Shown one piece after another: positions 53,108 to 61,616 of a stretch of 64,000 nucleotides of DNA. A model generated the notes under the pieces. The model was given only the letters and a program-made list of their open reading frames with translations, ran no database searches and was not told the origin of the DNA. The translations under genes were made by a program, and so were the position numbers. The DNA comes from Zhongshania aliphaticivorans (GTDB taxonomy: Bacteria > Pseudomonadota > Gammaproteobacteria > Pseudomonadales > Spongiibacteraceae): assembly GCF_902705855.1 (NCBI RefSeq), contig NZ_CACSIJ010000012.1, positions 98,677 through 162,676 on the forward strand. Reading direction: 5' to 3'. Each line of letters starts with the position of its first letter. Positions within the stretch are counted from its first letter, which is position 1.

Positions 53108-55381
53108 CTAAGCCACTTTGCAGGGCAGCTCGCTTAGTAGCGATTTTTCACTACGCCGACAAGCATCCACCGCACTCATAAATTCGTCGCCCCACACATT
53201 AATGTCATTGTGCTTAACAATGTCGTAAGCCTCCCGCATTCGGCTGCGCGCCTCGTCGCGATTAAGTGTTAGCGCCAAATAGCAGGTTTTCACTAACTCA
53301 CTTCGGTCGTGGGGATTTGCCAAAATAGGCCCACGTAATTCTGCAGCGGCTCCGGCAAATTCAGACAAGACCAACACACCTGCCCCATCGGTCATCCCCT
53401 GGGTGGCAATATATTCTTTGGCGACCAAGTTTAGGCCGTCCCGCAGCGGTGTAATCCACATCACATCCGCCATGCTGTAATAAGCTACCAATTCGGCAAA
53501 CGGCAAGCTGCGGAAGAAGAACTGCAATGGCGTCCAACCCACTTTGGCAAAGCGGCCATTTATACGCCCCACGGCCTGCTCAATGTGATTTTGTAAATCA
53601 CGATAAATCGTCATTTCACTGGCGGCGGGTACACAAACCATCATTAGCGTTACTTTGTCGTGCAGATCTGGATGCTCATCCAATAAGCGCTCATAAGCCT
53701 CAAGCTGTTCGATTATGCCCTTGGTGTAATCCAACCTACCCACCGACAAAATCATGCGAGTGCCGTGCAGCTCTTGCCGCAATTCATCCATACGCTGCTG
53801 GACCTTTTCCTCTTTCAAGGCATTCTCTACCCGCTTCAAGTCCAAACCGACCGGGTGTGCACCCAAACAAATACGGCGATCATTCACCTTAATTTCAGTG
53901 CTCATTTCATCCAAACCTACCGCACAGCCGTAGGTGAAAAAGCGTGGCGCACAATTCATTTTTGCCGTGACTTCCAAAGGTGTTACGCCTCGGGCCACGT
54001 CGACAAAATTCTCGGACTGGCGGGGAATATGAAAGCCAATATAATCGCACTGCAGCAAGCTGCCGATTATGTCTCGACGCCAAGGAATGACATTGAACAC
54101 ATCCGCCGAGGGGAAATAAGTGTGGTGAAAAAATGCAATAACAACGTCTGGACGTAGCTCGCGCAAATATGCCGGCACCATCCACAAATTGTAATCGTGT
54201 ATCCAAACCGTTGCGCCTTCTGCAGCTTCTGCGGCGGCTGATTCTGCAAAGCGTCGATTCACATCGAGAAACACTTGCCAGTGATCTTCTCTAAAAGTGG
54301 CCCGCTCCCAAAACGTGTGTAACGTAGGCCAAAAGGCTTCTTTAGAGAACTTCTTATAAAAAATATCGACGTCGCTTTTACTCAAGGCCACCCGCGACGC
54401 GACAAGATTGGGATATTGAGCCGTATCAACTTCGGTATGGGTTTCAAACTTACCGTCGGTCGGCTCGTGAATAGACCACGCCACCCATGAGCCCGCACGC
54501 CCATCAGCAAAAAAGCTCATCAGCGTTGGAATAATGCCATTGGGCGATGTGGGCTTGCGGCGAATGGTTTGGCCATTTTCACGAAACTCTTCATAGGGAA
54601 GACGGTGATACACAATCACCAAATCAGACTTTCCCGGCACTGCTACATCGCGCTGTTCTGCCTCCATACCAGCCGTACCGAGAAAGCCAAAATGCTTAAA
54701 CGCTTGCAGTATGCCACCACAACCCGGTTGCTCAGCGTGATAGACACGTGCTCTATTTTCAGTGCTTTTTAGCAATGCTGGCTCAGAGTCACCCACGCAA
54801 ACCCCGATAAAACCATGCTCGTACATAGAGAGGTCATTTAAAGTATCGCCGGCCACCAAGACATTTTCATCGCCAATACCTAGCAGCTCGACTAAGCCTC
54901 GTAGCGTAGAGCCCTTATTGACTCCCTTAGGCAAAATATCCAAATACAAACCAGCCGAATACAAGAGTTCGCAATCTAGGTCGCGCACCACGGCTTCAAG
55001 CTCGCTGCTAATGGCCTCTGCGCCACAAAAGAAGGAGAAGCGCCGCTCCTGAGGAACATCCTGACGTTGTAAATTTGGGATATGTGCCACCGCTTGTTCA
55101 ACCACATGCTCACCCGGCCAACGTTTATCAATATCGCCCTGTAGTGGTTGAATAGCTTGCTGGGTATGACCATCTACGACGGTACAACCCACGTCGCAAA
55201 TAATGTAATCAGGTTCAGGAATCGTTGGATCAGCAAGCAGCGGTAACACCGACTCAAGCCCGCGACCGGTGACAAAGGCCAGTTTGATTTCGGGATGAGC
55301 CGCAATCAACTGATAGAGTTTAAGGCGTTGATCGTTATCGCCCGCTAAAAATGTACCGTCTAAATCCGTTGCTAAAAGCAT
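53108..55381 (-). CDS. bifunctional glucosylglycerol-phosphate phosphatase/synthase (GgpP-GgpS fusion)
   Basis: 757 aa in two parts. Residues 1 to about 240 are a Cof-type HAD phosphatase (DLDGTFLAGDND at 6-17, FVTGRGLESV, GDTLNDLSMYEHGFIGVCVGD). The rest is a GT20 synthase (VWIHDYNLWMVPAYLRE, FFHHTYFPSADVFNVIPWRRDI, VGRLDYTKGIIEQLEAY, FFRSLPFAELVAYYSMADVMWITPLRDGLNLVAKEY). Marine Pseudomonas and Marinobacter carry the same fused GgpPS, which makes the compatible solute glucosylglycerol from ADP/GDP-glucose and glycerol-3-phosphate. Trehalose-6-phosphate synthase fusions are the alternative, but their phosphatase is C-terminal. Preceded by an A+T-rich gap. Confidence 0.85.
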   Translation of the reverse strand: MLLATDLDGTFLAGDNDQRLKLYQLIAAHPEIKLAFVTGRGLESVLPLLADPTIPEPDYIICDVGCTVVDGHTQQAIQPLQGDIDKRWPGEHVVEQAVAHIPNLQRQDVPQERRFSFFCGAEAISSELEAVVRDLDCELLYSAGLYLDILPKGVNKGSTLRGLVELLGIGDENVLVAGDTLNDLSMYEHGFIGVCVGDSEPALLKSTENRARVYHAEQPGCGGILQAFKHFGFLGTAGMEAEQRDVAVPGKSDLVIVYHRLPYEEFRENGQTIRRKPTSPNGIIPTLMSFFADGRAGSWVAWSIHEPTDGKFETHTEVDTAQYPNLVASRVALSKSDVDIFYKKFSKEAFWPTLHTFWERATFREDHWQVFLDVNRRFAESAAAEAAEGATVWIHDYNLWMVPAYLRELRPDVVIAFFHHTYFPSADVFNVIPWRRDIIGSLLQCDYIGFHIPRQSENFVDVARGVTPLEVTAKMNCAPRFFTYGCAVGLDEMSTEIKVNDRRICLGAHPVGLDLKRVENALKEEKVQQRMDELRQELHGTRMILSVGRLDYTKGIIEQLEAYERLLDEHPDLHDKVTLMMVCVPAASEMTIYRDLQNHIEQAVGRINGRFAKVGWTPLQFFFRSLPFAELVAYYSMADVMWITPLRDGLNLVAKEYIATQGMTDGAGVLVLSEFAGAAAELRGPILANPHDRSELVKTCYLALTLNRDEARSRMREAYDIVKHNDINVWGDEFMSAVDACRRSEKSLLSELPCKVA

Positions 55382-55775
55382 TTCAATACCTGCGTTTGAA
55401 CGCAGAGCCCAGCTCCCACCAGACTCCGGGTGCTGTTACAAAAATTCATAACACCAACATACTACACAGCCACACTACATAATGATTTATATATATTGCG
55501 CCGTGCTTACTTTGAACACAGAGAAACATGCAGAAACTGTGCCGACCAAAAACAAGAAAACACTATAAATCCAGCTGAAAACACCACAATGTATAACGAT
55601 ACGCAGTTTAAAAAATATTGAAATTTTATCAAAAAAAATAATTTTCATACTTTTTCACACTCTAGCGCACCAACTGATCAAGAATCGCACCAAAGCAGCG
55701 CGCTCGAAAAAATTCATAAAAATAGTTAAAAGTAAGTTTGCCCCAACGCAAAAGCTGTGCCACAGTAAAAACGTA
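55382..55775. other. A+T-rich intergenic region between the ggp fusion and the ectoine operon
   Basis: 394 nt between two divergent genes. The sequence from about 55480 to 55660 is markedly A+T-rich with A-tracts. No convincing gene is seen on either strand and no strong palindrome. Both flanking genes concern osmolytes, so shared osmotic control from this gap is possible but not shown. Confidence 0.5.
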
Positions 55776-56969
55776 ATGACTACTTTCTGGCTAGACACTA
55801 TGGCCGCCGCGCAAACTCTGCGCCGCGACTTACACGCCCACCCCGAGCCCGGCTGGCAAGAGGTTCGCACCGCTGAAACGGTACGCAACGCCCTCGATCG
55901 CCTAGCCATACCTTGGCGCAAATGTGCAGGCACTGGCACCATTGCCACCTTACAAGCATCAAACCCTCAATACGGCACTAAACATATTGCTTTGCGCGGT
56001 GATATCGACGCCCTTCCCATTATTGAACAAACCGGCAAAGCGTGGTCGTCTACCCAATCCGGCTGTATGCACGCCTGTGGTCACGACGGTCATACCGCCA
56101 CCTTATTGGCCAGTGCCCAATGGCTAAAACACAATGAACAAAGTCTAACTGGCCCTGTCACATTATTATTCCAACCAGCAGAAGAAGGCGGGCACGGCGC
56201 ACGAGAAATGATTAACGAAGGCGCACTAGACGGTATCGACGAAATTTACGGCTGGCATAATTGGCCTGCCATACCCTTCGGGAAGCTTGTTTGCCCCGAC
56301 GATATTGTTATGTGTGGCAACGGCACCTTCACCATTACCGTCATTGGCAAAGGTGGCCACGCCAGCCAACCTGAACTCTGCCGCGATCCGGTACTGGCCG
56401 CCAGTGCGATTACCTTGGCACTGCAACAGATTGTGAGTCGGCGCCTAGCGCCACAACAAGCTGCGGTGATCAGCGTAACCTCATTCATGGCTGACAGCGG
56501 GCCGACTATTATTCCGCAGCAAGCCGTATTAGGCGGCAGTATTAGAGTGCCGGATGATGCTACCCGCCATCAGATCAACACGCTCATTACCGAAGTCAGC
56601 CAGCAAACGGCGCAGAGTTATGGGGTGGAATGCCGTGTAGAAATTACGCCGCGCTATAACCCGACTATTAACCATCCCGCACAAGCGCAGCGCGTTCGCC
56701 AGCTATGGCAAGACAGCTACGGCACAGATTCTATCGACCTAAACACCCGCACGCCCATTATGGCGTCTGAAGATTTTAGTTATTACCTCCGAGAAATTCC
56801 CGGCGCATTTGCGCTCATCGGTGCAGATGATGGTGACGAACACCATCAAGTGCCCTGTCACAGTCCGCATTACGACTTTAACGACAAATTAATTCCGCTA
56901 GTGAGCACATTGTTTTCTCGCCTTTGTGGCGTGACGACGCCCGAAAAACCTGCACAACAAACCATCTAA
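55776..56969 (+). CDS. M20 amidohydrolase, probable N-acetyl-diaminobutyrate deacetylase (DoeB2-like)
   Basis: 397 aa M20D-type amidohydrolase. The metal-site motifs are CMHACGHDGHTATLL (about 90-104), QPAEEGGHGAREM with the catalytic Glu pair, and the dimerisation domain after GKGGHASQPELCRDPV. The C-terminal MASEDFSYYLREIPGAF with its His/Glu ligands completes the site. It is first in an operon with EctB-like aminotransferase, DoeA and DoeC genes, which makes deacetylation of N-acetyl-L-2,4-diaminobutyrate the likely reaction. General hippurate or amino-acid deacylases look alike, so the substrate rests on context. There is no good ribosome site before the ATG. Confidence 0.8.
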   Translation: MTTFWLDTMAAAQTLRRDLHAHPEPGWQEVRTAETVRNALDRLAIPWRKCAGTGTIATLQASNPQYGTKHIALRGDIDALPIIEQTGKAWSSTQSGCMHACGHDGHTATLLASAQWLKHNEQSLTGPVTLLFQPAEEGGHGAREMINEGALDGIDEIYGWHNWPAIPFGKLVCPDDIVMCGNGTFTITVIGKGGHASQPELCRDPVLAASAITLALQQIVSRRLAPQQAAVISVTSFMADSGPTIIPQQAVLGGSIRVPDDATRHQINTLITEVSQQTAQSYGVECRVEITPRYNPTINHPAQAQRVRQLWQDSYGTDSIDLNTRTPIMASEDFSYYLREIPGAFALIGADDGDEHHQVPCHSPHYDFNDKLIPLVSTLFSRLCGVTTPEKPAQQTI

Positions 56970-57023
56970 AAAATAGTACAACGTCGATACGTCGACCGAC
57001 TTTATTTACAAGAAGGAGTTCGC

Positions 57024-58262
57024 ATGAGTATTTTTGAGCAACGTGAATCAGACATCCGCGCCTATTGCCGGGTTTACCCCGTGGTATTCGACAAAGCCGT
57101 AAATGCCCGCCAAACCGATGAAGATGGCAAACAATACATCGACTTTTTTGCCGGCGCTGGGGTGTTAAATTTCGGTCACAACAATCCGCGCATGAAAAAG
57201 GCCATGATTCAGTATTTGGAATCAGACGGCGTTACCCACACCCTAGACATGCACTCCACGGCCAAACGCGCCTTTATGGAACGCTTTGTGAAAACCATTC
57301 TCGAACCCCGTAACATGAGCCACAAAATGCAGTTCATGGGCCCCACCGGCACCAATGCGGTAGAGGCTGCGCTAAAAATTGCGCGCCGCGCAACAGGCAG
57401 GCAAGAAATTGCCGCCTTTACCCACGGCTTTCATGGCATGACATTGGGCTCTCTGGCCTGCACTGCCAATGCCTATTTCCGTGGCGCCGCAGGCGTACCG
57501 CTCAACCATGTGTCACACCACAAATTTGGCTGCACAGAGCATCTTGAACAACTCGCCGCTTACTACGCCGATGCCTCCAGCGGCATCACGCCCCCTGCCG
57601 CATTTTTAGTCGAAACCATTCAGGCCGAAGGTGGTGTTAACGTCGCCAGTAAAGAATGGCTACAAGGCTTGGCGAAACTTGCCAAAGACGTGGGCGCGCT
57701 ATTCATTATTGATGACATCCAAGTCGGCTGTGGCCGCACCGGAAACTATTTTAGCTTCGACGACATGGATCTCGACCCCGATGTAGTTTGCCTCGCTAAA
57801 GGCGTTGGCGGCATGGGCACCCCTATGGCGCTCAACCTCGTCAAACCCGAGATAGATAAGCACTGGTCGCCCGGCGAACATACCGGCACATTTAGGGGGC
57901 AATCTCTATCGTTTGTAGCCGGCTCAGAAGCATTGAGTTATTTCGAAGACGACGAGCTGATGACCGAAGTAAGTAGTAAAGCTGGCGTCATGGCGCGCGC
58001 ACTCGCGCCGCTAGAGAAAAACTTTAGCGCGGTTGCCGTACGCGGCAAGGGCATGATCCTCGGTTTAGACGTTGGCAGTGGCGAACGAGCCAAGGCGATT
58101 GTCGACAGTTGCTTTGCCGACGGCCTACTTATAGCCAGCTGCGGCACGGGTGGCCGCGTGGTTAAATTAATACCACCGCTGACTATTCCGGATGAAGACT
58201 TACAACAGGGCCTAGATACCTTGGTTCGCAATACCACCAGAATCATGGAGGCTGCCGCATGA
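57024..58262 (+). CDS. class III aminotransferase, diaminobutyrate-2-oxoglutarate transaminase (EctB/DoeD-like)
   Basis: 412 aa PLP enzyme. GPTGTNAVEAALKIAR, the metal-like TIQAEGGVN, the Asp in IIDDIQVGCGRTG and the PLP Lys in CLAKGVGGMG are all visible. It reads very like EctB from start (RESDIRAYCRVYPVVFDKA) to TFRGQSLSFVAG, the biosynthetic diaminobutyrate transaminase of ectoine. In this catabolic operon it should run the other way, converting diaminobutyrate to aspartate semialdehyde. No ectA or ectC is present here. The stop overlaps the doeA start by 4 nt. Confidence 0.88.
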   Translation: MSIFEQRESDIRAYCRVYPVVFDKAVNARQTDEDGKQYIDFFAGAGVLNFGHNNPRMKKAMIQYLESDGVTHTLDMHSTAKRAFMERFVKTILEPRNMSHKMQFMGPTGTNAVEAALKIARRATGRQEIAAFTHGFHGMTLGSLACTANAYFRGAAGVPLNHVSHHKFGCTEHLEQLAAYYADASSGITPPAAFLVETIQAEGGVNVASKEWLQGLAKLAKDVGALFIIDDIQVGCGRTGNYFSFDDMDLDPDVVCLAKGVGGMGTPMALNLVKPEIDKHWSPGEHTGTFRGQSLSFVAGSEALSYFEDDELMTEVSSKAGVMARALAPLEKNFSAVAVRGKGMILGLDVGSGERAKAIVDSCFADGLLIASCGTGGRVVKLIPPLTIPDEDLQQGLDTLVRNTTRIMEAAA

Positions 58263-59530
58263 TCAATCGTGACGACATGACTTTCCCGTTTGAGGAATAT
58301 GAACGCCGCCTTAGTGAGTTGCGGCTACGCATTGCCGATCGACGCTTAGATGCCGTGGTGATTTCTGATCCAGAAAACATTATGTATCTAACCGACTACC
58401 AAACCACCGGTTACTCCTTCTTCCAAGCCTTGGTGGTGCCCGTAGACGACGAGCCCTTTATGATTACTCGCGCACTGGAGGAGTCAAACATCATCGCCCG
58501 CACCTGGGTAGAGCGCACCCGCCCCTACCCAGACACCGGCGATGCCATACAAATGTTGGTGGATGCCTTACGGGAATTTGGTCTATCCAAGAAACGTATC
58601 GGCTATGAACGCAATAGCTACTTCTTCCCCGCTTACCAACAAGATCGTATACATACCACACTGACCGAAGCCAAATTATTGGACTGCTTTGGGATTGTTG
58701 AGCAAGGACGTATTTGCAAATCACCCGCTGAAATTCAGCTTATGCGTAAAGCGGCCTTCGCCACTGAAGCAGGCATGCAAGCGGGTATAGACGCCTGCCA
58801 AGCCGGCGTAACTGAGAATGAAATTGGCGCCGCGATCAGTGCCGCCATGTTCCGCGCCGGCGGCGAACCACCTGCCGTTATGCCTTATGTCACCTCTGGC
58901 CCAAGAACCATGATTGGTCACGCCACATGGGAAGGCCGCGCCGTACTACCCGGCGAGCATGTATTCTTAGAAGTTGGCGGCTGCTATCGGCGCTACCACA
59001 CCGCCATGATGCGCACCGTGGTACTGGGTAAACTCAGTGATTCTATGCATCACGCCCAAGAGCGTATGAAACACGCATTACAGGCCGTGCATGAAAAAGT
59101 ACAACCAGGAATGACCGTCTCTGACGCCGACAATCTGGTGCGAAATATTATTTCTGAAAATGACGTAGGCGCACGGCTTATCACCCGCTCAGGTTATTCA
59201 ATTGGCATCGCCTTTCCACCTAGCTGGGACGAAGGCTATATCGTCAGCCTTAAGCAAGGCGAATCTACCGTATTACAACCGGGTATGACCTTTCATATTA
59301 TTCCGTGGATGTGGGGAGTAGATGGCGATAAAACCTGTGGGATCTCAGACACAATTTATATTACCGATGACGGCTGTGAATCATTTTTCACAATGGACAG
59401 AGACTTCACCGTCAAACCGGAACAAGCAGAACCGGCGCTACTAGAGTTTGACGAAGCGCGTAAAAACAAACGTGAAAAAGCCGAGGCCGGCAAAATTGAC
59501 GATAAGGCCAAAGCAAAAAGCGGCGAATAA
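58259..59530 (+). CDS. doeA: ectoine hydrolase DoeA (M24/creatinase fold)
   Basis: 423 aa pita-bread-fold protein. The N-terminal domain begins YERRLSELRLRIADRRLDAVVISDPENIMYLTDYQTTGYSF. The M24 core lacks the usual metal ligands and instead has the motif VFLEVGGCYRRYHTAMMRTVVLGK seen in EutD/DoeA hydrolases, with GYSIGIAFPPSWDEG and QPGMTFHIIP near the end. It opens the ectoine ring to N-acetyl-diaminobutyrate. A charged Lys/Glu tail of about 25 residues closes the protein. It overlaps the transaminase start by 4 nt. Confidence 0.88.
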   Translation: MINRDDMTFPFEEYERRLSELRLRIADRRLDAVVISDPENIMYLTDYQTTGYSFFQALVVPVDDEPFMITRALEESNIIARTWVERTRPYPDTGDAIQMLVDALREFGLSKKRIGYERNSYFFPAYQQDRIHTTLTEAKLLDCFGIVEQGRICKSPAEIQLMRKAAFATEAGMQAGIDACQAGVTENEIGAAISAAMFRAGGEPPAVMPYVTSGPRTMIGHATWEGRAVLPGEHVFLEVGGCYRRYHTAMMRTVVLGKLSDSMHHAQERMKHALQAVHEKVQPGMTVSDADNLVRNIISENDVGARLITRSGYSIGIAFPPSWDEGYIVSLKQGESTVLQPGMTFHIIPWMWGVDGDKTCGISDTIYITDDGCESFFTMDRDFTVKPEQAEPALLEFDEARKNKREKAEAGKIDDKAKAKSGE

Positions 59531-59586
59531 TATAGCCATTAATTTAAAGCCCTTTTTGACTAAACCAACATCACGATGAGGTAGCC

Positions 59587-60948
59587 ATGCTGATAGCGAC
59601 AAACCCTTGTAGCGGCAAAATTATTGCCGAATACCCTACCCTCAATAATACCGAACTCCACGAACGTATCGGCGACGCCTTCCGAGCCACCGATCAATGG
59701 CAGGCGCGCAGTTACCAAGAGCGCGGGCAAGTGTTGCGAGCGGTTGCCGCTGAACTCCGAAACCAAAAAGACCATCTAGCGAAACTGATGGCAATGGAGA
59801 TGGGCAAACCCATTAAAGAAGGCACCGCCGAGGTTGAAAAAGCCGCAGGCTGCGCCGAATATTACGCCGAACACGCCGCTGAGTATTTGGCCCCGCAAAC
59901 GCTGCCATCCGACGCGAGCATTAGCTATGTTTGCCATCCGCCGCTGGGGACATTACTGGGCATTCTGCCGTGGAACGCGCCGCTGTGGCTGGCCTTCCGT
60001 TACCTTGCACCCGCACTAATGGCGGGCAACACCTGCGTAATGAAACACGACCCCAATGTGCCGGCCTGCGCAATTGCCATCGCCAAAGTATTCGCCGACG
60101 CCGGTGCGCCCGAAAATATTGTGGTAAACCTTCCCATCGAAAATGACACCATCGAAACCGCTATTCGCGATCCACGTATCGCCGCTGTATCCTTCACAGG
60201 CTCAGGTAACGCCGGCCGTATCGTTGCGGCAGTAGCCGGTTCAGAAATCAAACCCACGGTACTTGAGCTAGGTGGCTCAGACCCCTGCATTGTGCTCGCT
60301 GATGCCAACTTAGAGACAGCGGCTGACATTGCCACCCTATCGCGCATGATCAATGCCGGACAATCTTGCATTGCAGCCAAACGTATTATTGTGGAAGACG
60401 CGGTATACGATGTTTTTGTAGAAAAACTACAAAGCCGCATGGCTAAATTTAAATCGGGCGACCCTCTGCTGGCCGATACCGACGTAGGCCCTATCGCCCG
60501 CGAAGACCTACGCCAAAACCTGCATCGCCAAGTAACAGCAACCATCAATGCTGGCGCCAAATGTCTGCTAGGCGGCGAGCTAAGCGATGGCCCCGGCTTC
60601 TTCTACCCGCCAACCTTACTCATCGATGTAACAGAAGACATGTGCGCGTTTAAAGAAGAAACCTTCGGCCCCATCATGGTTGTTATACGTGCTGCCGACG
60701 TTGAAGAGGCCGTGCAGCTCGCCAATGAAACCCCCTATGGCCTCGGCGCCGCAGTCTGGACAGCTAATGCCGAACTTGCCACCAATATCGCCAATCGCCT
60801 AGAGGCGGGTCAAGTTGCTATTAATGGCATTGTCAAAACCGACTCACGCCTACCCAGCGGCGGCATAAAAGGTTCTGGCTACGGCCGCGAACTTGGACCG
60901 CATGGAATTCGGGAATTTGTGAACACTAAGCAAATTTGGGTGAAGTGA
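59587..60948 (+). CDS. doeC: NAD(P)-dependent semialdehyde dehydrogenase (DoeC/SSADH-like)
   Basis: 453 aa ALDH superfamily. Motifs: PWNAPLWLAFRYLAPAL, SFTGSGNAGRIVAAVAG (NAD site), the Glu in LELGGSDPCIVLADA and the catalytic Cys in NAGQSCIAAKR. It resembles succinate-semialdehyde dehydrogenases in length and motif. In this operon the likely substrate is aspartate semialdehyde, giving aspartate. It lies 56 nt after doeA. The 3' end is 6 nt from the decayed parDE remnant. Confidence 0.85.
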   Translation: MLIATNPCSGKIIAEYPTLNNTELHERIGDAFRATDQWQARSYQERGQVLRAVAAELRNQKDHLAKLMAMEMGKPIKEGTAEVEKAAGCAEYYAEHAAEYLAPQTLPSDASISYVCHPPLGTLLGILPWNAPLWLAFRYLAPALMAGNTCVMKHDPNVPACAIAIAKVFADAGAPENIVVNLPIENDTIETAIRDPRIAAVSFTGSGNAGRIVAAVAGSEIKPTVLELGGSDPCIVLADANLETAADIATLSRMINAGQSCIAAKRIIVEDAVYDVFVEKLQSRMAKFKSGDPLLADTDVGPIAREDLRQNLHRQVTATINAGAKCLLGGELSDGPGFFYPPTLLIDVTEDMCAFKEETFGPIMVVIRAADVEEAVQLANETPYGLGAAVWTANAELATNIANRLEAGQVAINGIVKTDSRLPSGGIKGSGYGRELGPHGIREFVNTKQIWVK

Positions 60949-60953
60949 AATAC

Positions 60954-61311
60954 CTACTTATCCGCCCGATCAACACCTCACTCGTTGCAAGTGTAGACCC
61001 AAATATCGACGAGATTGGATTCCGCCTCCGGCGTTATTTCAAGTCCAAGTACTACTCTGCAGCCTTGATGCGTTTACGTTCAGCCCTTTTAGCAGCAGAC
61101 ATATCTACTAGCGGACGTAATTTACCACTGGTTCTCATCCTTCTTTGAGCGCCTGCCTAAGCTCTAAAAGGCGCTCCTGGAAATATTGATCCTGTCTGAT
61201 GAAATGGAGGATGTATTCACTGTCATTGCCGAAATGCCCACCATCAACCTGACACTTCACCCAGCTTTCTTGTTGTTCCGTTCGCGTGATAGTTTTCCGA
61301 TGCATGCTCAT
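60954..61311 (-). pseudogene. decayed ParDE-type toxin-antitoxin module
   Basis: Read on the minus strand, the antitoxin starts at 61311 (MSMHRKTITRTEQQE, AGGGG before it), runs through a ParD/RHH-like body and ends early at a TGA at 61135-61137 after LRQALKEG. In a shifted frame a ParD-type tail follows (SGKLRPLVDMSAAKRAERKR, stop at 61052-61054). Beyond it the frame LGLEITPEAESNLVDIWVYT (61049 downward) is the N-terminus of a ParE toxin. It is broken by a TGA at 60978-60980 where Trp is expected and by a TAG at 60954-60956, just before doeC. The toxin body is missing. Toxin dead, antitoxin truncated by a frameshift. Confidence 0.75.
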
Positions 61312-61616
61312 GGCAGCCCCTAAACCAACCCGAAAGTATGACAATATCGTACTAATACCTAGCCACAAATCAAACTAGCTGTGATTTTATGTTCACCAAT
61401 GTGACTATTCGGCCAATATTTAGGTGAAAATCACCTCAAACTGCAATAGAAAGTAAATACTCAGTGTTTATGATCAGTACATGATGCGAAAGTGTTGTTA
61501 GCGTTGAGGGAATTCAACACAATGCTGGCTTCCACACTTTTAACGAGGGCAGCGCTTACGAAATTTCATTAATTATCCGAAAGCGCCTTCAATTAAAATA
61601 ATTCAAACTGACGGAA
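61312..61616. other. intergenic region between parD remnant and pyk
   Basis: 305 nt, A+T-rich. I saw no gene, strong palindrome or clear terminator for pyk in it. Confidence 0.5.

Noticed and set aside
60936..61148. 70-codon plus-strand frame after doeC
   Set aside because: It lies antisense to the ParD/ParE remnant, which gives the better explanation of the sequence.
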